A stretch of DNA of 64,000 nt from contig CAWAHE010000024.1 in the NCBI GenBank assembly GCA_963781775.1, positions 124,001 to 188,000 on the forward strand. The letters run 5' to 3'. This document shows, piece by piece, positions 16,096 to 25,161 of the stretch; the first letter of the stretch is position 1, and each line of letters begins with the position of its first letter. A model generated the notes under the pieces. It saw only the letters and a program-made list of their open reading frames with translations, searched no databases and was not told the origin of the DNA. The DNA comes from CAVSRC01 sp963781775. GTDB lineage: Bacteria > Pseudomonadota > Alphaproteobacteria > Rhizobiales > Kaistiaceae. A program made the translations under genes and the position numbers.

Positions 16096-17439
16096 TCACT
16101 TGCCGGCGACGGTCATGCCTTCCACGGCCACCGTCGGCGCATTGGTCGCGTACCGATAGACGAGATCGTTGGCGACCCGCAACGTGCGGTACATGTCGAG
16201 AAGATTGCCGGCGATGGTGATCTCGCTGACCGGATGGCCGAGCTTGCCGTTCTCGACGACGAAACCGGCGGCGCCGCGGCTGTAGTCGCCGGTGTTCATG
16301 TTGACGCCGTGGCCGATCAGTTCGGTGACATAGAGGCCGTGCCCGATGCCGGCGATGATGTCCTCGGGCAATTCGTTTCCCGGCAGCAGGGTGAGATTGG
16401 TCGAGCTCGGCGACGGATTGCCGCTGCCGCGCGCCGCGCGGCCGTTGCTGGCGAGACCCAACTCGCGCCCGGTGGCGCTGTCGAGGAACCAGGTGTGCAG
16501 CACGCCGTCGCTGACCACGTCGAGCGGGGCGCCGGCAACGCCCTCGCCGTCGAACGGACGTGACGCCATGCCACGCGGACGCGTCGGATCGTCGGTGATG
16601 CGGACGCCGTCCGGGAAGAGCTTCTCGCCGAGCTTGCTGCGCAGGAAGCTCGTCTTGCGCGCGATGGAAGCGCCGTTGATGGCGCCGGAGAGATGGCCAA
16701 GCAGGCCGGTGGCGACACGCGGATCGTAGACCACGGTGATGCGCCCGGTCGGGATCTGGCGCGGATTCAACCGGCGGACCGCGCGTTCGCCGGCCTTGCG
16801 GCCGATCTCTTCGGGTGCGCCAAGGTCGGAGCGATACACCTTCGACTCGCCCTCGTAGTCGCGCTCCATCCCGGTGCCGGTGCCGGCGATGGCCGAGGCG
16901 CTGAGACCGAAACGCGAGGCAAGATAGGCGCCGGCAAAGCCATGCGAGGTCGCCAGCACCATGCCGCCGAGCGACCAGCCGGCACTGGCGCCGCCCGAAT
17001 TGGTGACTCCCGGCACGGCGCGCGCGGCATCCTCGATGGCGAGCGCCGTCGCGGTCAGGTCGTCGGCCGATGGCATGGTCGGATCGAGGAGGTCGAGGTC
17101 GGGAAACGTCGTCGCGAGGCGATCGGCGTCGGCGAGGCCCGTGAAGCGATCCTCGGGCGCCACTTTCGCCATGGCGACGGCGCGTTCGGCGAGCTCGTTC
17201 GGGTCGGCGAGCACGTTCGCCGAAACCGTGGCCGACCGCCTGCCGACAAAGGTGCGCAAGGTGAAGTCGTCACCCTCGGCGCGGCGGGTCTCCTCGACCT
17301 TGCCGAGGCGCACGTCGACCGACATGGCGATGCCGCGAACGCAGACCGTATCGGCGGCGTCGGCACCGGCGCGTTTGGCCGCGGCAACGAGGCGCTGGGC
17401 GCGATCGGTAAGGTCGGTCTGGTCGAGCATTTCGGTCAT
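16096..17439 (-). CDS. tldE: TldD/PmbA family protein, TldE-type subunit
   Basis: The 447-residue protein belongs to the TldD/PmbA family. TldD and TldE form a protease involved in peptide maturation and antitoxin turnover. This sequence lacks the HExxxH metal motif of TldD and so matches the TldE/PmbA partner. Typical segments are SGGASAGWSLGG, a cluster of three domains ending ELIGHGVNMNTGDYSRGAAG, and HPVSEITIAGNL near the C-terminus. The start at 17439 has AAGGAATTCCC upstream. It lies upstream of the lipid A block, as in related genomes. No TldD gene is in this window. Confidence 0.9.
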   Translation of the reverse strand: MTEMLDQTDLTDRAQRLVAAAKRAGADAADTVCVRGIAMSVDVRLGKVEETRRAEGDDFTLRTFVGRRSATVSANVLADPNELAERAVAMAKVAPEDRFTGLADADRLATTFPDLDLLDPTMPSADDLTATALAIEDAARAVPGVTNSGGASAGWSLGGMVLATSHGFAGAYLASRFGLSASAIAGTGTGMERDYEGESKVYRSDLGAPEEIGRKAGERAVRRLNPRQIPTGRITVVYDPRVATGLLGHLSGAINGASIARKTSFLRSKLGEKLFPDGVRITDDPTRPRGMASRPFDGEGVAGAPLDVVSDGVLHTWFLDSATGRELGLASNGRAARGSGNPSPSSTNLTLLPGNELPEDIIAGIGHGLYVTELIGHGVNMNTGDYSRGAAGFVVENGKLGHPVSEITIAGNLLDMYRTLRVANDLVYRYATNAPTVAVEGMTVAGK

Positions 17440-17512
17440 GGGAATTCCTTGCGCGGGCGGGTCGCCGGCTGATCTAGGGTCGCGCGGCTGCCTCAACAAC
17501 CCTTGGCGGCTG

Positions 17513-18838
17513 TCATGTTTCCGGAGGGCCGACTTTCACCACTGTGAATTCGCCGCCGCCGAAGAGGCGTTTGGCGGCGGCCCGGACGTCGTCGATGGTC
17601 AGCGCCGCAATCAGATCGTTGCGCCGGTCCACATAGTCGATGCCGAGTCCGTCTTCCTGGATGCCGAGGAGCTGGTCGGCAATGCCGCCCGAGGTCACGA
17701 AGCGCAACGGATAACTGCCGATCAGGTATTTCTTCGCGTTGTCGAGTTCTTCCGCAGTCGGCCCTTCCTCGGCGAAACGGGCAATCTCGTCCTGCATCAG
17801 CTTGATGACTTCTTCGGCTTGATCGGCGCGTGTCGCGGTACCGCCGGAGACGGTGCCGGAGTGTTTCAGCGCGTTGAGCCCAACCCCGATGGAATAGGCG
17901 AGGCCGCGGTCCCCACGCACCGTCCGGAACAGCCGCGAGTCGGAACCGCCGCCCAGGATATACGTGGCGACCGCCGCCGCGATGTAATCCGGGTCGTTAC
18001 GCTTGATGCCCGGCCCACTCAGACTGATCTCCGCCTGCGGCACGGGCAGCGTCACATCTATCCGCCCGGCGGTCTTCGCCACCACATCGGGTACGCCGAC
18101 CAGATTGGCCTTGACCGGCAGGTCGCCAAAGACCTCATCGACGAACGTCACCGCTTCGGCGGCGTCGATCGCGCCGACGATGGCGACCTTGATGTTGTCG
18201 CGCGCGAACGTCTTCTGCCGAAACGTCTTGAGGTCGTCGACGCCGACGGCGGCAATGCTGTCGGCTGTCCCGTTAACGGACCGGCCATAGGCGTGATCCG
18301 GGTAGGTCGCCTTCGCCATCGCCAGGGCGGCAAGCCGGCGCGGGTTGCGCTCGCCCCGCTTGAGCGAGGTGACGAGTTGCGAGCGGATGCGCTCGACCGG
18401 CTCGGCGTCGAACCGCGGCTCGGTCAACGCCAGGTGCAACAGCTTCGCCGCCTCGGCGCGGTTCTCGCTCAGCGTCCGCAGCGAACCTTCAAAGGTATCG
18501 CGGCCGGCGTCGAAGCTCATGTCGATCGACAACGCGTCGAGACGCGCCTGAAACGCCTTGCTGTCGAGGTCCCCTGCCCCCTCGTCGAGCAGGGCCGAAA
18601 GCATCTGCGCGACACCGGGCTTATCGGCCGGATCCTGCGAGGCGCCGCCGCTGAAGGCGAAGGATACCGAAACGAGCGGAATCGTGTTGTCCTGGACCAG
18701 CCACACCTCGATGCCGCGCGGGCTGATCACGCGCTGGATGTCGATGGCGTACGCGACTGCGCTCGACGCAAGGCTGACGACGAATGAAAGCGCGGCGAGC
18801 GAGGCCAGGCCGCCGACGGTCCGCATGAGGCGGCTCAT
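17513..18838 (-). CDS. M16 (insulinase-family) peptidase, non-catalytic subunit
   Basis: The 441-residue protein has an N-terminal signal peptide ending near AVAYA and two M16 half-domains. It lacks the zinc motif HxxEH. It retains the glycine-rich GGASQDPADKPGVAQML region and the distal Arg/Tyr element RLFRTVRGDRGLAYS that contributes to substrate binding. Such proteins pair with a catalytic M16 partner, here the gene immediately upstream, whose stop overlaps this ATG by 4 bases. The pair probably forms a periplasmic heterodimer degrading short peptides. The physiological substrate is unknown. Confidence 0.92.
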   Translation of the reverse strand: MSRLMRTVGGLASLAALSFVVSLASSAVAYAIDIQRVISPRGIEVWLVQDNTIPLVSVSFAFSGGASQDPADKPGVAQMLSALLDEGAGDLDSKAFQARLDALSIDMSFDAGRDTFEGSLRTLSENRAEAAKLLHLALTEPRFDAEPVERIRSQLVTSLKRGERNPRRLAALAMAKATYPDHAYGRSVNGTADSIAAVGVDDLKTFRQKTFARDNIKVAIVGAIDAAEAVTFVDEVFGDLPVKANLVGVPDVVAKTAGRIDVTLPVPQAEISLSGPGIKRNDPDYIAAAVATYILGGGSDSRLFRTVRGDRGLAYSIGVGLNALKHSGTVSGGTATRADQAEEVIKLMQDEIARFAEEGPTAEELDNAKKYLIGSYPLRFVTSGGIADQLLGIQEDGLGIDYVDRRNDLIAALTIDDVRAAAKRLFGGGEFTVVKVGPPET

Positions 18839-20217
18839 GACCGGCCCTCCATCGGCGCGGTGACGAGGTAGCCAGTCACCGAACGGTCGCGCTTGAGATA
18901 TTTGCGCGCCACCGCGACCACCTGATCAGCGGTGACCGCTGCGATCCGTTGTGGCCACGCCTTCACGTCGGCAAGCGTGCCGCCATTGGCAAGCGTCGCC
19001 CCGACGACATTGGCCAACGTCCGCGGACTGTCCTCGGCGTAGACGGCGCTGGCGCGCGTCCGCTCCTTGGCGAGGGCCAGTTCTTCGTCGGTGATCCCGT
19101 CATGGGCAATGTCGGCAATGACCAATTCGAAGGCAGCGGCGAGCTGGTCCAGCGTGGTGTCGCCACGTGGCGTGCCATACAGGCTGAAGCCGCTGTCGCC
19201 CAGCCGTCCGATGTCGTAGCCGGCGCCGGCGCCGTCCGCGATGCCCTTCTCGACAACGAGCTGGCGATAAAGGCGGCTGGTCGTGCCGCCGCCCAGAATA
19301 TCGGAAAGAACCGCGAGTGCCTCGCCCTCGCCCGGCGCGCCGGTGTGTTCCGAGGGCGCCAGATAGATGCGGCGAAAGCTCGGCTCGGTGACGCGCGGAT
19401 CGGCGAGCGTGACGAGCTTCGCCGCATCCGGCGGCGGCTCCGTCAGTCGAACGCGCGGCGGTGGCTCGGCGCGACGATCCAGTTTGCCATAGGTCCCTTC
19501 GGCGAGCGTGCGCACCTCGTCCGCCGTCACGTCGCCAGCGACGACGACGATGGCGTTGTTGGGCGTGTAGTAGCGATCGTAGAGGGCAAGCGCATCGGCG
19601 CGATCGAGGGTCTCCATCTCGTGGGCCCAGCCAATCGTCGGAATGCCATAGTGGCTGTTCTGGTAGAGCGCCGAATTCATCGCGACGCCGAGACGGGCGC
19701 CGGGGCTGTTGTCGATGCGCATGCCGCGCTCCTCGAGGATCACTTGACGCTCGGGCAGCAGCGCCGCATCGGTGATCTGAAGATCAGCCATGCGGTCGGC
19801 CTCGAACTTCATCATCAATCCGAGATGCTGTTTGGCGACCGTCTGGTGATAAGCGGTGTAGTCATCGGTGGTGAAGGCGTTGTCGTCGCCGCCGACCGCC
19901 TCGACGCGCGCCGAGAAGTCGCCGTCGGGATATTCGGTCGTGCCCTTGAACATCAGATGTTCGAGAAAATGGGCGATGCCCGATTTGCCGCGTGGATCGT
20001 CCGCCCCGCCGACCTTGTACCAGACCATGTGGGTGACGACGGGAGCGCGATGATCGGGGATGACGACGACCTGAAGCCCGTTGTCGAGAGTGAACGACGT
20101 GGCGTCAGGGGCGAATTGCGGTATCTCCGCCGCGCGGGTGGTCAGGTCACCGGCGAAGATCAGGAACAGCGCTGCCGTGGCGGCGACCGCTGCCCGCTTG
20201 AAACGGGGGTGCGTCAT
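18835..20217 (-). CDS. M16 (insulinase-family) zinc peptidase, catalytic subunit
   Basis: The 460-residue protein has a signal peptide ending near TRAA and the inverted zinc motif HFLEH at about residues 83-87. A distal Glu in the region VILEERGMRID completes the metal site. The second half-domain contains GGGTTSRLYRQLVVEKGIA. It is the active partner of the downstream non-catalytic M16 protein, with which it is translationally coupled by a 4-base overlap. Location is expected to be periplasmic. This two-gene arrangement is widespread in alphaproteobacteria. Confidence 0.94.
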   Translation of the reverse strand: MTHPRFKRAAVAATAALFLIFAGDLTTRAAEIPQFAPDATSFTLDNGLQVVVIPDHRAPVVTHMVWYKVGGADDPRGKSGIAHFLEHLMFKGTTEYPDGDFSARVEAVGGDDNAFTTDDYTAYHQTVAKQHLGLMMKFEADRMADLQITDAALLPERQVILEERGMRIDNSPGARLGVAMNSALYQNSHYGIPTIGWAHEMETLDRADALALYDRYYTPNNAIVVVAGDVTADEVRTLAEGTYGKLDRRAEPPPRVRLTEPPPDAAKLVTLADPRVTEPSFRRIYLAPSEHTGAPGEGEALAVLSDILGGGTTSRLYRQLVVEKGIADGAGAGYDIGRLGDSGFSLYGTPRGDTTLDQLAAAFELVIADIAHDGITDEELALAKERTRASAVYAEDSPRTLANVVGATLANGGTLADVKAWPQRIAAVTADQVVAVARKYLKRDRSVTGYLVTAPMEGRS

Positions 20218-20283
20218 TCGTCCTCCATCCGCGAAAAAACGCGGGCCTGTCGCCGTCCCCAGCTATAGCCGGGCGCCCGCGAC

Positions 20284-20853
20284 TTATCCAGTGACGCCGC
20301 CTGCCGCCTGCAGAAACACGATCTGTGTGTGGCCGATCCGACGGGTGTCGATGACCGTCAGCCCGGGAACGCCCGGGGCCTCCGCGGAAGCGCTTTCTTC
20401 CAGCAATACAAGGGCGCCGGGAGCAAGCCAGCCGCCGGCGAGTGCCGACGCGAGGGCCTGGGTGCCAAGCCCTTTACCATAAGGCGGATCAGCGAAAACG
20501 AGCGTGAATGGCGGCATGGCACCGATCGCACCGAGACCGGTGGCGTCGCGGCGGAAGATGCGGGTGCGCCCGGTCAGGCCGAGGCTCTCGATATTGGTGC
20601 GGATGACGCCGCGCGCCTCGACGCCATCCTCGACGAACAGGGCATAGGCGGCGCCACGCGACAGCGCCTCGAGACCAAGCGCGCCGGTGCCGGCAAACAG
20701 ATCGAGCACGCGGGCGCCGCGCACGGCGTCGCCATGGCCGTGCATCAGAATGTCGAAGATCGTCTGGCGCAGGCGATCGGCGGTTGGCCGCGTGGCACGG
20801 CCGCTCGGCGCAGCCAGCGCGCGCCCGCGGAATTCACCGCCGACGATGCGCAC
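20284..20853 (-). CDS. rsmD: 16S rRNA (guanine(966)-N2)-methyltransferase
   Basis: RsmD methylates G966 of 16S rRNA during small-subunit assembly, using S-adenosylmethionine. The protein has the SAM site DLFAGTGALGLEALSRGA and the catalytic DPPYGKGL. The start is taken as GTG at 20853, because MRIVGGEFRGR is the conserved RsmD N-terminus; this gives 189 residues. An ATG at 20901 would add 16 residues and a 68-base overlap with rluB. With the GTG start the overlap is 20 bases. The preceding gene rluB also acts on rRNA, so this is a small rRNA-modification operon. Confidence 0.93.
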   Translation of the reverse strand: MRIVGGEFRGRALAAPSGRATRPTADRLRQTIFDILMHGHGDAVRGARVLDLFAGTGALGLEALSRGAAYALFVEDGVEARGVIRTNIESLGLTGRTRIFRRDATGLGAIGAMPPFTLVFADPPYGKGLGTQALASALAGGWLAPGALVLLEESASAEAPGVPGLTVIDTRRIGHTQIVFLQAAGGVTG

Positions 20854-21742
20854 GGCCGTGCGGCCTCGCCAGCTTACCTTGCGACCTGGCCGGCTTGCCA
20901 TGTGGCTTGGCGGGCTTGCCGCGTGGCTTCGGCGGCGGTTCAGGTGGCGCCGACTGACGGACGGGCGCTTCGAAATCGGCGCCGGCAGCGGCCGCCAGCT
21001 TCTCGCCGAGCTGGTCGCGCAATACCCGTCCGCGAATCTCGCGGGCCTCGCCCGGCTTCAGATCGCCCAGTTGAAACGGCCCGTACGAAACCCGAATGAG
21101 GCGGTTGGTGAAGAGGCCGAGATGGACAAGCAGGCGTTTGATCTCCCGGTTCTTGCCTTCGCGGAGGCCCAGCGTGAGCCAGTGATTGCTGCCCTGGCTG
21201 CGATCGAGCGTGGCTTCGACGGCGCCGTAGGCGACCCCGTCGATGGTGACGCCCTCGGCGAGCGAATCGAGCCCGCCCGGCGCAATCGTGCCGTGGGCAC
21301 GAACGCGGTAGCGCCTGAGCCAGCCGGTCGCCGGCAGTTCCAGCATCCGGGCCAGGCCGCCGTCATTGGTGAGCAGCAGGAGGCCCTCGGTGTTGATATC
21401 GAGGCGGCCGACGGCGACGACGCGCGGCAATTCGGCCGGCAGCGCGGCGAATACGGTCGGGCGGCCCTGCGGGTCGCGCGCGGCGGTAACCAGCCCTTTC
21501 GGCTTGTGATAGAGCCACAGGCGCGTGCGCTCACGCGCGGGCAGCGGCACGCCGTCGACCGCAACGCGGTCGGCCGGGCCGACATTGAGCGCAGGCGAGG
21601 AAAGCACGACGCCGTTGACGGCGACCCGGCCGTCGGCGATCCAGCGCTCGGCGTCGCGGCGCGAGCAAAGCCCAGCACGGGCGAGGACCTTGGCGATACG
21701 CTCGCCGGCCGCTTGTTCCTTCGGCGTTTGCCTTGCACTCAT
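20834..21742 (-). CDS. rluB: Ribosomal large-subunit pseudouridine synthase B-like protein
   Basis: The 302-residue protein starts with an S4-like RNA-binding domain (ERIAKVLARAGLCSRRDAER). The RsuA/RluB-type pseudouridine synthase domain follows, with the catalytic Asp in VGRLDINTEGLLLLT and EGKNREIKRLL. It probably makes pseudouridine 2605 in 23S rRNA; RluB and RluF cannot be fully separated by eye. The tail from about residue 270 is a basic low-complexity run built on KPxGKPA repeats. ATG 21742 is chosen because homology starts there; upstream sequence is shared antisense with tadA. Confidence 0.9.
   Translation of the reverse strand: MSARQTPKEQAAGERIAKVLARAGLCSRRDAERWIADGRVAVNGVVLSSPALNVGPADRVAVDGVPLPARERTRLWLYHKPKGLVTAARDPQGRPTVFAALPAELPRVVAVGRLDINTEGLLLLTNDGGLARMLELPATGWLRRYRVRAHGTIAPGGLDSLAEGVTIDGVAYGAVEATLDRSQGSNHWLTLGLREGKNREIKRLLVHLGLFTNRLIRVSYGPFQLGDLKPGEAREIRGRVLRDQLGEKLAAAAGADFEAPVRQSAPPEPPPKPRGKPAKPHGKPARSQGKLARPHGRAHRRR
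20838..20945 (-). repeat. KPxGKPA-type short coding repeats in the RluB tail
   Basis: The C-terminal coding sequence of rluB contains about four imperfect 21-base units encoding variants of PxGKPAK (PRGKPAK, PHGKPAR, SQGKLAR, PHGRAHR). They give a highly basic, probably disordered tail. The repeat tract runs into the ribosome-binding region and start of rsmD. Such tracts commonly vary in copy number by slippage. Confidence 0.6.
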
Positions 21743-21792
21743 GGCGCGGGTGAATATCAGAGCGGAGCAGGCGGCGCGAGCGGAGACGGCAG

Positions 21793-22245
21793 GTGAAGGC
21801 GGCAGCAATCGATCCGATGAGCCTCGCGCTCGAAGAAGCACGCAGCGCCGGCGCACGCGGCGAGGTGCCGATCGGAGCTGTAATCGTTCGGGACGGCGTC
21901 GTTCTTTCGCGGGCCGGCAATTCAACGATCGAACGGGACGATCCGACCGCCCACGCCGAGATGCTGGCGATCCGGGCGGCGACGGAGGCGGCCGGCTCGC
22001 AGCGCCTGTCGGGTGCGGACCTCTATGTCACACTGGAGCCCTGCCCGATGTGCGCCGCAGCCATTTCCTTCGCGCGCATCCGCAGGCTCTATTTCGGCGC
22101 CACAGACCCCAAGGGCGGCGCGGTCGAAAGCGGAGTCCGCTTCTACGCGGACCCGACCTGTCATCATGTGCCTGAGGTTTATGGCGGCATGGCGGAAGCC
22201 GATGCCTCGACCCTGCTCCGGGAGTTCTTCAGGACCCGGCGCTGA
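21793..22245 (+). CDS. tadA: tRNA(adenine-34) deaminase
   Basis: TadA converts A34 to inosine in tRNA-Arg(ACG), an essential step for decoding CGN codons. The 150-residue protein has the zinc deaminase motifs HAEMLAIRAA (about residues 55-64, catalytic Glu) and PCPMCAAAI (about 85-93). The start is GTG at 21793 with GGAG about 7 bases upstream. An ATG at 21817, eight codons in, is an alternative. It is divergent from rluB, with 50 bases between the starts, so the two share a compact promoter region. Confidence 0.95.
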   Translation: MKAAAIDPMSLALEEARSAGARGEVPIGAVIVRDGVVLSRAGNSTIERDDPTAHAEMLAIRAATEAAGSQRLSGADLYVTLEPCPMCAAAISFARIRRLYFGATDPKGGAVESGVRFYADPTCHHVPEVYGGMAEADASTLLREFFRTRR

Positions 22246-22271
22246 CCAGCGCCGACTGCGCACCGTCGTCG

Positions 22272-22988
22272 CTAGTTCGAATCGCTGTCGCCGTCGCCGG
22301 CCGGCGCCGGTTGGACGGACGCCGTCTGCGACTCCCACGGCCAGGTCCATTTCTTCTTCTTGCCGGCCGGCTTGTTGTCGATCTCGAGCGGCGCGTTCGG
22401 ATCCGGTTCCCGGTACACCGTCGGCGGGTCGGTCAGATAGCGGCGAACCGGGTTGCCGTTCGCGTCGACGGCGACGTTGCCGCGATTGTCGGCAAAGAGC
22501 TTCTTGGCCTGTGCGTCCTGCGCGGCGGTTGAGTGCGCGGCCGCATCTGGCCGCTGGTTGACGTCGACAAGGATCGCGGCCGGTTGCTGCGACTGCTGTT
22601 GCGGCGGCAGGCGGAATTTCGGGTCGTTGGCAGCGATCGGCTGGTACTCGTCGTCGTAGGGCTTCGAACGGGCGGCGACTTCGGCCTTGAATTTCTTGTC
22701 CGCGACGTCGGGGTCGTTCGGCCAGTCGGCGGCGACATTGGTCTTGTCCCCGGGCGGCGGCAGCGGCGTACCGGGCGGTGGCGGCACGAGTTTCGGGCGC
22801 GCGGAATACTCGATCGGGTCTTTCTTGTCGCCGCCGCCAAGCACTGCGATTCCGGCGATGTCCTCCAGCGTCTGCATGCCCGGCGTGGTGCCGGTGCCGT
22901 AGGTCGTCTCGGAACAGGCGCCAAGCGCCAAGCCCAGCACCGCGGTCGCGGCGCCGGCAATAAGGGAACGAATCGGCAAACTCGTCAT
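22272..22988 (-). CDS. Putative lipoprotein of unknown function
   Basis: The 238-residue protein begins with a lipoprotein signal peptide: charged MTSLPIRS, a hydrophobic core, and the lipobox LGAC at about residues 22-25. The mature part is rich in proline and glutamine (PPPPGTPLPPPGD; PPQQQSQQP) and looks largely extended, ending in a Lys/Trp stretch (KKKKWTWPWES). It has no recognised domain. Similar Pro-rich lipoproteins next to ribF occur in related bacteria, and a role at the outer membrane or in peptidoglycan contact is only a guess. A longer upstream reading lacks a signal peptide. Confidence 0.75.
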   Translation of the reverse strand: MTSLPIRSLIAGAATAVLGLALGACSETTYGTGTTPGMQTLEDIAGIAVLGGGDKKDPIEYSARPKLVPPPPGTPLPPPGDKTNVAADWPNDPDVADKKFKAEVAARSKPYDDEYQPIAANDPKFRLPPQQQSQQPAAILVDVNQRPDAAAHSTAAQDAQAKKLFADNRGNVAVDANGNPVRRYLTDPPTVYREPDPNAPLEIDNKPAGKKKKWTWPWESQTASVQPAPAGDGDSDSN

Positions 22989-23133
22989 CACGCTCTTGTC
23001 CGAAGCCGGTCGCCCAGGTTGCCGGCCCTCACCTTTGGCGAGCCGTCTATGGCGCGGAATACGGGCGAAAATCCGGCCGACCAAGCGCCATTGGTAGCCG
23101 AATCGTGGGTTTGCGACAACCCGCCACGCCTTT

Positions 23134-24129
23134 CTACACGCCAATCGTGGCCAACGCCCGGTCCAGATCGTCGCCCGGGCCGGCGGCGGTAAGGATCGCC
23201 CGGGCGGCGGCCGCGTCGTCGTTCATCGCCACCACAAGGGCGTCCGCCGACGGGAACCTGGCCTCCGGCCGCAACCAGGCCACCAGGCTCACCGCCACGG
23301 TTTCCCCGTAGAGATCGCCAGCGAAATCAAAGACGTTAACCTCGAATATCGGGGCGCCGTCGTCGAAAGTCGGCCGCCGGCCGAAGCTTGCGACGCCATC
23401 GTGCAGGCTGCCGTCCGCGCGCTGCAGGCGTACCGCATAGACGCCGTGGCGAAGGGCACAATCGGCGGCGAGACGAAGATTGGCCGTCGGGAAGCCCAGT
23501 TCACGGCCGCGACGGTCGCCGGGGACAACCTCACCGACGACGAACCAGCGGTAGCCAAGCAGGCGATTTGCCGCCGCGACATCGCCCTCGGCCAGCGCCG
23601 CGCGGATATCCGTGGAGGCAAAGAGCCGGCCGTCGCCTTCGCCCACCGGGTCGACGACGGTGACCGGAAAGCCAAGCCGCTCGCCGGCCGCCCTGAGCAG
23701 ATCGGGCGTGCCGGCTCGTGCCTTGCCGAAGTGAAAATCATGACCGACGACCGCGGCCTTCACGTCGAGCCTGTCGCGCAGGATCGACGCTACGAAATCC
23801 TCGGCCTCGATCGACGCGAACGCCTTGTCGAAGGTGGCAACGACCAGCCCATCGATGCCGAGCGCCGCCATGACCCGCGCCTTGGCGGCGAGCGGGGTCA
23901 GCCGGAACACCGGCGTCTCGGGACGAAAGAACGTGCGCGGGTGCGGCTCGAAGGTCAGCACGACCGACGGGATGCCGAGACGACGGGCCTCGGTGCGGGC
24001 GTGTTCGAGCAACGCCGCATGGCCACGATGCACGCCGTCGAAATTGCCGACGGCGACCGCGCCCCCCTTGAGCATGTCGGGTATCCGGTCCACCGGAAAT
24101 GGTACCAGCGGCTTCCGCCGGTCGGTCAT
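23134..24129 (-). CDS. ribF: Bifunctional riboflavin kinase/FAD synthetase
   Basis: RibF phosphorylates riboflavin to FMN and adenylylates FMN to FAD in the cytosol. The 331-residue protein has the N-terminal nucleotidyltransferase motif GNFDGVHRGH (about residues 28-37) and a second conserved block, GHDFHFGKAR. The C-terminal riboflavin-kinase domain has GRELGFPTANL and FGRRPTF, and EVNVFDFAGDLYG. Its first codons overlap the stop of the HAD phosphatase gene by 4 bases, so the two are translationally coupled. ribB and several flavoenzyme genes lie elsewhere in the window. Confidence 0.96.
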   Translation of the reverse strand: MTDRRKPLVPFPVDRIPDMLKGGAVAVGNFDGVHRGHAALLEHARTEARRLGIPSVVLTFEPHPRTFFRPETPVFRLTPLAAKARVMAALGIDGLVVATFDKAFASIEAEDFVASILRDRLDVKAAVVGHDFHFGKARAGTPDLLRAAGERLGFPVTVVDPVGEGDGRLFASTDIRAALAEGDVAAANRLLGYRWFVVGEVVPGDRRGRELGFPTANLRLAADCALRHGVYAVRLQRADGSLHDGVASFGRRPTFDDGAPIFEVNVFDFAGDLYGETVAVSLVAWLRPEARFPSADALVVAMNDDAAAARAILTAAGPGDDLDRALATIGV

Positions 24130-25013
24130 GCCGGTTCGCCTTCCCAGGTGAGCCGCTGGATCAGGGCGCGCGCGCCCAGACCGGCGGTCGCCAGAAAGGC
24201 GTGGACCTTGGCGATATCGGGCGCGTCGCGGTCGCCGAAGATGGCGGCATGAATGCCGCCGGTGACGAACAGTGTGTCGATCCCCTGCCCGACCGCGCCG
24301 CGCACATCGGTGTCGATGCCATCGCCGACGGCAAGCACCGACGACTTCGTAATCGTGCCGCCGACGATGCTGGCGAGCCTTGCGAGCGCCGTCTCATAGA
24401 CCGGCGCGTAGGGCTTTCCGACGATGATCGTCTCGCCGCCGGCCTCACGGTAGCGTTCAGCGAGCGCGCCGGCGCACCAGATCAGCCGGTCGCCGCGTTC
24501 CACGACGATATCCGGATTGACGCAAAGCATGGGCAGCTTGCGCGCGTGCCAGTGCGCAAAACGCGCCTGATAATCGTCGGGCGTTTCGGTTTCGTCATCG
24601 AAGAGGCCGGTGCACGATATGATGTCGCAGGCGTCCTCGCCCGCAAGTTCGATCGAGAGGCCGTCATAGACCGGCAGGTCGCGATCGGGCCCGACATGAA
24701 AGACGCGGGCGCCATGTCGGCGGGCGAGAAAGCCGCGCGCCACTTCGCCCGAGGTGATGACGTCGTCGTAGGCGTCATGCGGCACGCCGAAACGATCGAG
24801 CAGATCGACGACGCCGGCTTTTGGCCGGGGCGCATTGGTGATGAGCAGGACCGCGCCGCCGGCGGCGCGGTACCGGGACAGCGCGTCGGTGGCCGAGGCA
24901 TGGGCGCGGGCGCCGTCGTGAACGACCCCCCATACGTCGCAGAGGAGCGCCCGGTAGGCGGGAGCGATGTCGGCCAGGCCGGTGATGAAAGCAGGCGTCG
25001 CGGTGTTCGGCAC
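24126..25013 (-). CDS. HAD-superfamily class IIA hydrolase (TIGR01459-like)
   Basis: The 295-residue protein is a class IIA HAD phosphatase. Motif I is CDVWGVVHDG near residue 25, motif II is LLITNAPRP, and motif IV is AVGDGIDTDVRGA near residue 225. In motif I the second Asp of the usual DxD is replaced by Trp. That is known in this subfamily but leaves the mechanism less certain. The substrate is unknown. It is coupled to ribF by a 4-base overlap, an association common in Hyphomicrobiales, which suggests a flavin or nucleotide phosphate as substrate. Confidence 0.85.
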   Translation of the reverse strand: MPNTATPAFITGLADIAPAYRALLCDVWGVVHDGARAHASATDALSRYRAAGGAVLLITNAPRPKAGVVDLLDRFGVPHDAYDDVITSGEVARGFLARRHGARVFHVGPDRDLPVYDGLSIELAGEDACDIISCTGLFDDETETPDDYQARFAHWHARKLPMLCVNPDIVVERGDRLIWCAGALAERYREAGGETIIVGKPYAPVYETALARLASIVGGTITKSSVLAVGDGIDTDVRGAVGQGIDTLFVTGGIHAAIFGDRDAPDIAKVHAFLATAGLGARALIQRLTWEGEPA

Positions 25014-25161
25014 GCGCCCCGCCTATGGGGTCGCCGCGTCACGGTCAAGAGGGCTTGGCGTTCCATCTCGGCACAGCTCTGCCCGCGCCCAAACACGCTT
25101 TGTTTACCCTGTTGGCCGACAGTCGCTGTCCTAACAGTCTGTCAGGCAGGTCGCCGGGGTC

